48,241 nt of DNA from Candidatus Avelusimicrobium cornigerorum (lineage in GTDB: Bacteria > Elusimicrobiota > Elusimicrobia > Elusimicrobiales > Elusimicrobiaceae): the NCBI GenBank assembly GCA_002309715.1, contig DBXW01000006.1, forward strand, positions 1 to 48,241, written 5' to 3'. The notes beneath the pieces are model-generated. The model searched no databases. It saw only the letters and a program-made list of their open reading frames with translations, and had not been told where the DNA came from. Positions 16,764 through 23,634 of the stretch are shown one piece after another. The translations under genes were made by a program, and so were the position numbers. Numbering within the stretch: position 1 is the first letter of the stretch; every line of letters begins with the position of its first letter.

Positions 16764-18271
16764 ATTGGTCTCTCCTTGGTCAATAGACATTGTATTTTGC
16801 AATAAAGCGAAAAAAATCTATAAATAAAACTTGGCAAATGTTTAACACCTGATCTTTCAGCACGAGATAACAACCTTTCCATCCATTTACTAGATAAAAT
16901 ACTCCCTTCGTACCGTGTCATCCAAATCTTTTGGCTTTCAACAGCCGTACTTTCCAACGCTTTAAAAACGGGCAAACATTCTTCAGGGTAAATTTTTTCA
17001 ACGTACGTGTCAGAAATATCTTCGGCCTTGCCCCAACCATATTTTTCATATTTCTTGGTCAACCCCTCCGACATAAAGAAAATGCCATTTTTTTCATCCA
17101 AATGTGAAACGCTGTCTGCTATAGCAATTTTAGGGGGATGCAGTATCAGATCATAATAGGGGGCCAATGATTGTGCCGAAAGTTTGGCAGCACCTATCTT
17201 TCGCTCTTGGACCAAACGCTCATTGCACAATTCGTTACGATGTTGATAAACATAACGGAGCATAGAAACATATGATTCTTCAGTAGCGTCAAATTTAACC
17301 CCCAAATTCCGATAATCAAACACCCAATGGAAGGCAGAGGATAATTGATCATGTTTCACAAAGAAAAGGTTGCCTTTTTCCGAAACAAATTTTTTTAATT
17401 CCAAATGCGGATGAATGTTTGATAAAATGACCGGTAACCCCACCGCACAAGCTTCTAACGGAGTTGTAAAATACCCGGTTGTTGTTTGTGGGGAAATATA
17501 CGCATCAAAGGAAGCCCAAAGTGCTGACATTTCCGCATGCGATATTTTCTTTAATTGTAAAACAATATTACTTTTTTGAAGGCATTCCTCATAAATTTTT
17601 AAAATTTCTTTTCCGCACGTAATATCCTTCCCATAAGATGAGTGAATAAATAGTTCTACCTTATCTTTTTTCGAAAACGCCTGCGTAAAACTACGCATCA
17701 ACAAAGGTAGGTTTTTGCGGAAATCCGAAGCACCAATAGATCCAATCCTAAACACATTATCTTTTTTCCGAAAAGGTTTTATTTTTAAAAAATCTTCAAT
17801 TAACGTCGCGCACTCTAAACCAAAACAGTCAATAGTAACTCCATAGCGTCTTAAATTATGCGCACAATATTCCGAAGGGCACAAACATAAATCAAATTTG
17901 TTAATCACTTCTATCCAATGCAAGGGCGGCACACTACCATCAAATACGGGATAACAAATCTTCATCTTTGCATTTCTATTAAATAATCCGCTCCCCCATG
18001 AGCGACAGGGACGCAAGGGAATCAAATCTGTAAAAATCAAAAAATCGTAATCAAAATCGTAAGGGACTTCTTGTGCAAAATGTATTTTTTTTGATTTTAA
18101 AGCAACGGGGAAAAGCTCATTTAATGTTTTATCATCGTAGAGGTAATTCCGATCCACATATACTTCATTAATCTCGTTTTCCAAAAGAGAATTCAAGAAA
18201 GCAATAGCGTGTCGTCCCAATGGATCTAAAGATATATGACCGGAAATTAAAATGGTTGTTTTTTTGGTCAT
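16754..18271 (-). CDS. GT4-like glycosyltransferase, tandem paralogue 2
   Basis: 505 aa. The start overlaps the previous stop as ATGA, with AAGGA upstream. It has the same layout as its neighbour at 15255-16763. The N-half carries KICYPVFDGSVPPLHWI. The C-half carries GSIGASDFRKNLPLLMRSF and the donor-site ACAVGLPVILS preceded by TTPLE. The two differ along most of their length, so the duplication is old and they probably now have different substrates. The C-terminal 60 residues are basic and amphipathic, ending in a YRFFSLYCK stretch that is also found near the end of paralogue 1. Confidence 0.8.
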   Translation of the reverse strand: MTKKTTILISGHISLDPLGRHAIAFLNSLLENEINEVYVDRNYLYDDKTLNELFPVALKSKKIHFAQEVPYDFDYDFLIFTDLIPLRPCRSWGSGLFNRNAKMKICYPVFDGSVPPLHWIEVINKFDLCLCPSEYCAHNLRRYGVTIDCFGLECATLIEDFLKIKPFRKKDNVFRIGSIGASDFRKNLPLLMRSFTQAFSKKDKVELFIHSSYGKDITCGKEILKIYEECLQKSNIVLQLKKISHAEMSALWASFDAYISPQTTTGYFTTPLEACAVGLPVILSNIHPHLELKKFVSEKGNLFFVKHDQLSSAFHWVFDYRNLGVKFDATEESYVSMLRYVYQHRNELCNERLVQERKIGAAKLSAQSLAPYYDLILHPPKIAIADSVSHLDEKNGIFFMSEGLTKKYEKYGWGKAEDISDTYVEKIYPEECLPVFKALESTAVESQKIWMTRYEGSILSSKWMERLLSRAERSGVKHLPSFIYRFFSLYCKIQCLLTKERPICK

Positions 18272-19476
18272 AAAGAATCCTTTATTTGTTCATATACGTC
18301 AGACGGATGGGGGTTATGCGCTGCTGTTAAATAAACCGTTTTGCCTACTCCGGCCCTTTTTCCCGCGTCAATATCGCTTTGCTTATCGCCTATTAAAATT
18401 GATTTTTTTACATCAATATCCATTTCTTTCACAGCGCGTAAAATCATACCCGGGTTGGGTTTGCGGTCCCAAGACGCTTTGCGGTATTTTTCCACAATAC
18501 CCTCTTCGTGAAACGGGCAATAATACTCTGCGTCAATGGGGCAGTTTTCCGCCGCAAAACGCGCGTGAACAAAATCACGAAATTTAAAATAATCTTCTTC
18601 CGTGTATTTCCCTTTGGCAATTCCGGCCTGATTAGTTACCACGATTATTTTATACCCTTTGGCTTTGGCGGCGCGGCACAAATCAAAAATGCCGCCTACA
18701 AACTGGCATTTGTCAATTTCGTGCACGTAATGCGTATCTACGTTTATTACGCCGTCGCGGTCCAAAAAGAGCGCCTTATTTTTATGCGCGCCCACCACGT
18801 CTTTGAGTTCGCGGCACGCTTGCGCGTAACTAGACGGGATACCGATATCAATAAAATAATCTTCCGCCTTGAAAAACAGCGGTTTTAACGAAGATACTTG
18901 CGGCTCTAACAACTCTTTTTCAAAGGAAAATTTACGAGGAAGTTCGCGGGAAAAAATTTCTTTTGTCAGGTAATAAATACCTGCGTTAATAAGTCCTGCT
19001 TGCACCGTGTCCGATTTTTCGCAAAATTTCACGGCACGGCCGTTCTGCGTTTGCACCAGACCATAGCGCGAAGCATCCGGCACTTGTTTAAGCACAAGCC
19101 CGATTTTTTGGTCTTGCATTTGCTGCCAAAATGCCCGGTAATCAAGTTGCACATACGTATCGCCGTTAAGCACAAGCGCGCTAGGTAAATCAAACTGTTC
19201 AAACGCTTGCTTAATGGCTCCCCCCGTGCCTAGCGGCTCTTCTTCCACCGAATAACGCACCGGCACGCCGTAAAAATAATCGCCGAAATACTCCTGTATT
19301 TTTTCACGCTTGTACGATACGCACAGGATAAACTCATCCGCGCCGTATTGCAAAAGTTTTTGCATCAAAATATCCAAAAACGGTGTGTCCGCGATGGGAG
19401 CCATCGGTTTGGGTAATTCCTTCACCACACTTTGCAAACGCGTGCCGAGTCCGCCGGCTAAAATAACTACTTTCAC
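18268..19476 (-). CDS. hddC/gmhB: Fused heptose-1-P guanylyltransferase and heptose bisphosphate phosphatase (HddC-GmhB)
   Basis: 402 aa in two domains. Residues 1-225 are a sugar-phosphate nucleotidyltransferase (LAGGLGTRL at 6-14, KPMAP near 24, NGDTY at 104-108), as in HddC, which makes GDP-D-glycero-alpha-D-manno-heptose. Residues 233-402 are a HAD phosphatase like GmhB (DRDGVIN from 239, TNQAG near 281, GDKQSDI near 363), which removes the 7-phosphate. The two are usually separate proteins. In the GmhB half the usual zinc loop C-x-H...C-x-C is only half kept: CPFH is present but the second pair reads S-W-D. It overlaps hddA and the next GT gene by 4 bases each. Confidence 0.9.
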   Translation of the reverse strand: MKVVILAGGLGTRLQSVVKELPKPMAPIADTPFLDILMQKLLQYGADEFILCVSYKREKIQEYFGDYFYGVPVRYSVEEEPLGTGGAIKQAFEQFDLPSALVLNGDTYVQLDYRAFWQQMQDQKIGLVLKQVPDASRYGLVQTQNGRAVKFCEKSDTVQAGLINAGIYYLTKEIFSRELPRKFSFEKELLEPQVSSLKPLFFKAEDYFIDIGIPSSYAQACRELKDVVGAHKNKALFLDRDGVINVDTHYVHEIDKCQFVGGIFDLCRAAKAKGYKIIVVTNQAGIAKGKYTEEDYFKFRDFVHARFAAENCPIDAEYYCPFHEEGIVEKYRKASWDRKPNPGMILRAVKEMDIDVKKSILIGDKQSDIDAGKRAGVGKTVYLTAAHNPHPSDVYEQIKDSL

Positions 19477-20540
19477 GGTTTGAGTTTTACCTCATCTTTA
19501 TTCTGCATGTGAATATAGTCCAACTTTTCATAGGTAGACGGGTGGTAATGCTTGGGCGCATACAAAACGGTTTGGCAGCCTTGATCGTCAAATTTAAACG
19601 GTACGTGAATTAGATTGCGCAACGCCTTTTTGACTTTCAATTGATCTTCCGGTTTTACATAGAATAAGATAAACCCGCCGCCGCCCGCGCCCAAAATTTT
19701 TCCGCCGACCGCACCATTTTCCCGGGCGGTACCGTAAATCTCGTCAATGAGTGAAGAACTAATAGCGTCCGTAAGCGAACGCTTGAGCATCCAAGTTTCG
19801 TGCAAGAGTTTACCGAAATCAGCCAAGTCCGTCGTTTGGGAAGTCAAAATCTGACACGCCTCGCGCACCATGGCTTGCATTTGTTGGAGTTGCGCGGTTT
19901 TATCTTTGGTGCATGCCACTTGCTTTTTGGCTACTTCCGAACTCGTACGTGCTACGCCGGTAAAAAAGAGCAGCAAATTTTCATTAAATTGGTTTTTGCG
20001 CTTTTCGTCCATCACCACCGGCTCTACGGAAAACGAACCGTTATGATTGATGTGGATGTGATTCAGCCCGCCGTAAACCGCGGCAATTTGGTCTTGTATG
20101 CCGCCATTTTCTTTTAAGATTTCACGCTCTAATTTAATGGTTTCGCGCGCAAGGCCGTATTTGGAAATCATCTGTTCCTTAAGCGCGTAAATACCTTTAA
20201 TCAGCCCCGCGCAGAAAGACGAACTGGAGCCGAGCCCCGATCGGGCCGGCAGGTCGCACTGGTTGCTGATTTCCACCCCTTGCGTAACGCCGTAATGGAG
20301 CAGGGCGGCGCGGATAGCGTTATGTTGGATATCTTCCACCTTGTCCGGATATTCCAAAATACGCCACGCGATACGGTTGCGGTATTCCGCGTGAAACGGC
20401 GGCAGAAAACGGCAACTTAAATAGTTGTAATGATTGATACTCGTGGACAGCACATCTCCGCCATACTGCTCATAGTAAGTATGGTAGTCCGTACCGCCGC
20501 CAAAAAAACTTATTCGGTAAGGAGTCCTGGTTATAATCAT
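19473..20540 (-). CDS. hddA: D-glycero-alpha-D-manno-heptose-7-phosphate kinase
   Basis: 355 aa GHMP kinase. Visible are the RTPYRISFFGGGTDY start, the ATP loop GLGSSSS (102-108) and the late GAGGGGFILFY loop. Together these are typical of HddA, which phosphorylates heptose-7-phosphate at the anomeric carbon. It sits between gmhA and hddC-gmhB, giving the GDP-heptose branch in gene order. It starts 2 bases after the gmhA stop and overlaps hddC-gmhB by 4 bases. Confidence 0.92.
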   Translation of the reverse strand: MIITRTPYRISFFGGGTDYHTYYEQYGGDVLSTSINHYNYLSCRFLPPFHAEYRNRIAWRILEYPDKVEDIQHNAIRAALLHYGVTQGVEISNQCDLPARSGLGSSSSFCAGLIKGIYALKEQMISKYGLARETIKLEREILKENGGIQDQIAAVYGGLNHIHINHNGSFSVEPVVMDEKRKNQFNENLLLFFTGVARTSSEVAKKQVACTKDKTAQLQQMQAMVREACQILTSQTTDLADFGKLLHETWMLKRSLTDAISSSLIDEIYGTARENGAVGGKILGAGGGGFILFYVKPEDQLKVKKALRNLIHVPFKFDDQGCQTVLYAPKHYHPSTYEKLDYIHMQNKDEVKLKP

Positions 20541-20542
20541 TA

Positions 20543-21118
20543 TCAGTTCGCAGGCTTAAAGAAGTGCGCCTCCACCAGTCCGCAAATCATATGCCCGCAG
20601 GCAATGTGCATTTCTTGGATGTTGTTGGTCGTGTCAGACGGAACGTTTAAGCAAATATCCGCCGCTTTTTTCATTTCGCCGCCACCTTCGCCGGTAAAGG
20701 CAATCGTGGTAATGCCTTTCTCTTTGGCTACGGCAAAAGCATCTAAAATGTTTTTAGAGTTGCCCGAGGTGGAAATTCCCACAAGCACGTCGCCTTTGCG
20801 GCCGATTCCGCGCAGTTGGCGGGAAAAGACCTTATCGTATCCGTAATCGTTGCCGATCGCGGTTAAGGCGGAAGTGTCCGTCGTTAAACTTAAGGCAGGC
20901 ATCGGATTGCGGTCAATTTTATACCGCCCCATCAATTCGGCCGATAAATGTTGCGAATCGGCCGCCGAACCGCCATTACCGCAGAAAATGACCTTATTAC
21001 CGTTACCCAGTGCGGTAATCCATGCTTGGGCAATTTGCTCCACCACACCGGTTTTTTCTTTAAGCCGGATAAAGTTTTGGCTGATGGTATCAAAACCTTG
21101 TGTAATTTGTTCCTTCAT
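20543..21118 (-). CDS. gmhA: Sedoheptulose-7-phosphate isomerase
   Basis: 191 aa, the normal GmhA length. The start at 21116-21118 is taken over an ATG 18 codons upstream because AGGGGG precedes it and it begins where the family begins. The SIS fold shows FCGNGGSAADSQHLSAEL (residues about 43-60, with the zinc-site His) and GISTSGNSKN (about 112-121). It converts sedoheptulose-7-phosphate to heptose-7-phosphate, the first step of LPS or capsule heptose synthesis, in the cytoplasm. Confidence 0.95.
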   Translation of the reverse strand: MKEQITQGFDTISQNFIRLKEKTGVVEQIAQAWITALGNGNKVIFCGNGGSAADSQHLSAELMGRYKIDRNPMPALSLTTDTSALTAIGNDYGYDKVFSRQLRGIGRKGDVLVGISTSGNSKNILDAFAVAKEKGITTIAFTGEGGGEMKKAADICLNVPSDTTNNIQEMHIACGHMICGLVEAHFFKPAN

Positions 21119-21126
21119 AATGCCCC

Positions 21127-22155
21127 CTAACGTTGCAAGAATTTCTCGCCGTGTTTGACGCGTTCGCGCCAATAGTTGAGCAAGTCAGTCATCGTTTTCT
21201 CAAACGGAATTTCCGGTTTCCAACCGGTGTGTTTGTTAAATTTAGAAGTATCCGGGATTTGCAAATCCGCATCAATCGGACGCAAGCGTTCCGGATCTAC
21301 TTCAATTTTGATTTTGTCCTTCATCGGAGATAATGACAAGAGGAAGTTAAGCATATCGCCTACTTTGCACGTATAGGCCCCGCCGATATTGTAGTACTCT
21401 CCGGGAATCGGGTTGATCGTTAACAACATATAATAAGCACGCACGGCGTCGCGCACGTCGGCAAAGGTGCGCAGCGAGTCCAAATTGCCTACTTTAAGCA
21501 CCGGCGGGATAAGCCCGGCTTCAATCATGGCAATTTGTTTGGCAAACGTGCTTTCGGCAAATACGTCGCCGCGGCGCGGACCGGTATGGGTAAACATACG
21601 CGTGGTCATAACGGTCATACCAAACGCTTGTGCATAATAGCGACCGACTAAATCGGTGCCGACTTTGGAAATAGCATACGGAGAGGCCGGGTGGAACGTA
21701 CATTCTTCGTTAATCATGCCGTTCATCTGGGCTAATTTTTCTTTAGATACGCGGCCAAACACTTCGCTGGATGCACAGACGTGAATAATGGCTTTGGGCG
21801 CATATTTTTTAAGCGCTTCCAACACGCGGGCCGTACCTTGAATGTTGGTATCTAACGTATCTAACGGAGCATCAAAACTGGTTTTAGGATAACTTTGGGC
21901 TGCTAAATGGAAAACATAATCGGGAACTACACTTTTAACAACACTGTCTAAAGACATTGTATCACGTAAATCGCCATATACCAAATGAACACGTTTTTTG
22001 GCATTAATGTCGTCAATCAAGTGGGCGATATTATCAAGCGGACTGCGCCAGCGGCACATACCGTAAATTTCCCAATCGGTGTTTTTTAGCAGAAAATCTG
22101 CCAAGTGGGAACCTACCATCCCGGTAATTCCTGTAATAAGTGCTTTTTTAGTCAT
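21127..22155 (-). CDS. GDP-sugar 4,6-dehydratase (GMD/WcbK-like)
   Basis: 342 aa extended SDR: GITGMVGSHL at residues 9-18, SSEVFG from 129 and Y160-x3-K164. These match GDP-mannose 4,6-dehydratase and its heptose-specific relatives (WcbK, DmhA, DdahA). Because it heads an operon with gmhA, hddA and hddC-gmhB, GDP-D-glycero-D-manno-heptose is a more likely substrate than GDP-mannose. That is context inference: sequence alone does not separate them. GGAGGGG lies 6 bases before the ATG. It is the first gene of the operon, behind an extended -10 promoter. Confidence 0.85.
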   Translation of the reverse strand: MTKKALITGITGMVGSHLADFLLKNTDWEIYGMCRWRSPLDNIAHLIDDINAKKRVHLVYGDLRDTMSLDSVVKSVVPDYVFHLAAQSYPKTSFDAPLDTLDTNIQGTARVLEALKKYAPKAIIHVCASSEVFGRVSKEKLAQMNGMINEECTFHPASPYAISKVGTDLVGRYYAQAFGMTVMTTRMFTHTGPRRGDVFAESTFAKQIAMIEAGLIPPVLKVGNLDSLRTFADVRDAVRAYYMLLTINPIPGEYYNIGGAYTCKVGDMLNFLLSLSPMKDKIKIEVDPERLRPIDADLQIPDTSKFNKHTGWKPEIPFEKTMTDLLNYWRERVKHGEKFLQR

Positions 22156-22192
22156 TTTTTCCCCTCCGTAATAACGATTATTCTTTGTCTAT

Positions 22193-22201
22193 ATGATACC
22201 A
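22193..22201 (-). promoter_or_regulatory. Extended -10 promoter of the glycan operon
   Basis: TGG-TATCAT on the minus strand (TATCAT at 22193-22198), 37 bases upstream of the dehydratase ATG. No good -35 is visible. An imperfect inverted repeat (CGATTATTCTTT at 22175-22186 with AAAGAGAATCG at 22208-22218) surrounds it and could bind a regulator. Confidence 0.5.
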
Positions 22202-22311
22202 TATTTTAAAGAGAATCGGCATGTTTCCGCTTTGCGATTAAAGATTAGATGATCTTGGTTAAAGCCACTATTCCCGTTTGTTGGCTTAAACTTTTTGCAA
22301 ATAAAAAATTT

Positions 22312-22320
22312 TGCTATAAT
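22312..22320 (+). promoter_or_regulatory. Extended -10 promoter of the TagF-like/YidC-sulfatase operon
   Basis: TGC-TATAAT (TATAAT at 22315-22320), 33 bases upstream of the ATG at 22354. It lies inside a longer in-frame reading that starts at 22249, so that longer start is unlikely. The minus-strand glycan operon is transcribed divergently from a promoter about 115 bases away. Confidence 0.65.
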
Positions 22321-22353
22321 TTACGTGAGGTTTCTCTACACCAGGTTCGTTGT

Positions 22354-23634
22354 ATGCTCAAACTAATTACCGTTTTCTTACTATTAACTTATGCTCTACC
22401 TGCTTATGCCTATATTGATCCGGCTACCGGCAGCATGTTATTCTCTATTCTCGTAGGCATTACCGCTACACTCTTTTTCGTGCTAAAAGCCGTTTTTTAC
22501 AAAGTTTCTTTTTTGACCACCGGATATAGCCGCCACCGGCAAAAAATTTTTTGCCCTTTTGTTATTTATAGCGAAGGAAAGAAGTATTGGTCCACCTTTA
22601 GCCCTATTTTAGATGAATTTGAAAAACGCAGGGTACCCGTCACTTTTTACACGTCAGAAGAAGATGATTTCGTTTTCTCTAAAACCTATCAATACGTTAA
22701 ACCGCAGTATATAGGGAACGGTAATAAAGCCTGGATGAAACTTTCCTTACTCTCGGCTGACGTGTGTCTGATGACAACCCCCGGACTAGATGTATACCAA
22801 TTAAAACGATCCAAAGAAGTAAAGCACTACACGCACGTTTTTCACGGCATAGGCGACCATTGTGACTACCGGCTCTTCGGTTTAGATTATTACGACGCAC
22901 TTATGCTGACTACCCCGCTCAACGAGTCTTATATCCGGGAAATAGAAGCCAAGCGCCATTTGCCGGCTAAAGAGTTAATCGTCGCGGGCGCCCCTGATTT
23001 AGATTATATGGCCGCCCATTTACCCGCAAAACCCGAAAAAAAAGAAAATTTTACAGTGCTCTTGGCCGCTTCTTGGGGGCCGCAAGCCATTTTGGCCAAA
23101 TACGGTGCGAACCTGATTGACAAATTAGCCGCTACCGATTGGGATATCATCATCCGCCCGCACCCGCAAATGAAAATTTCCGAACCGGCTTTGTTAGCCC
23201 AATTGCAAGAGCGATACCAAAACAATAAACACATCCGTTGGGACAACAACCCCAACAATATGATTGCTATGTCCCAAGCCGACGTTTTGATTAGTGATTT
23301 TTCCGGCATTATCTTTGAATATGCCTTTTTATTCAATAAACCCTTCGTCTATACGGAATTTAATAACGACCGCCCTATTTACGATGCCAGCGATTTGGGA
23401 CACCCTACCTGGAAGCCGGAAATTTTACACAAAATCGGTTTTGAGTTAAAACAAGACAATTTTGAAAATATTGTCTCCATCGTGCAAGCCACCTCGCGGG
23501 ATACCGCCAAATTGGCCGAAATCCAAAAAGCCAAAGAACAAATATGGAGTAACCCGGGGCGAGCGGCAGGCATTATTGCAGATTTTCTAATTCAAAAACA
23601 AAAAGAAATTACCCAAAAGGACTCTCTATGTTAG
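22354..23634 (+). CDS. Membrane-anchored CDP-glycerol glycerophosphotransferase-like protein (TagF-like)
   Basis: 426 aa from the ATG downstream of the promoter. Residues 1-19 form a signal/anchor, followed by YIDPATGSMLF (20-30) and a second helix (about 30-50). This IDP-G/A-TGS anchor is found in small membrane proteins of surface-polymer loci. Residues 60-420 match the Glyphos_transf fold: HVFHGIG (161-167), IIRPHPQM (266-273) and SDFSGIIFEYAF (314-325). Known members transfer glycerol- or ribitol-phosphate from CDP-alcohols to teichoic or capsular polymers at the inner face of the membrane. The gene overlaps the YidC-sulfatase gene by 7 bases. CMP-AEP from the convergent operon is a possible alternative donor (inference). 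Confidence 0.8.
   Translation: MLKLITVFLLLTYALPAYAYIDPATGSMLFSILVGITATLFFVLKAVFYKVSFLTTGYSRHRQKIFCPFVIYSEGKKYWSTFSPILDEFEKRRVPVTFYTSEEDDFVFSKTYQYVKPQYIGNGNKAWMKLSLLSADVCLMTTPGLDVYQLKRSKEVKHYTHVFHGIGDHCDYRLFGLDYYDALMLTTPLNESYIREIEAKRHLPAKELIVAGAPDLDYMAAHLPAKPEKKENFTVLLAASWGPQAILAKYGANLIDKLAATDWDIIIRPHPQMKISEPALLAQLQERYQNNKHIRWDNNPNNMIAMSQADVLISDFSGIIFEYAFLFNKPFVYTEFNNDRPIYDASDLGHPTWKPEILHKIGFELKQDNFENIVSIVQATSRDTAKLAEIQKAKEQIWSNPGRAAGIIADFLIQKQKEITQKDSLC

Noticed and set aside
22249..22353. 35-residue N-terminal extension of the TagF-like protein
   Set aside because: The extended -10 promoter lies inside it, and the signal/anchor starts at 22354.
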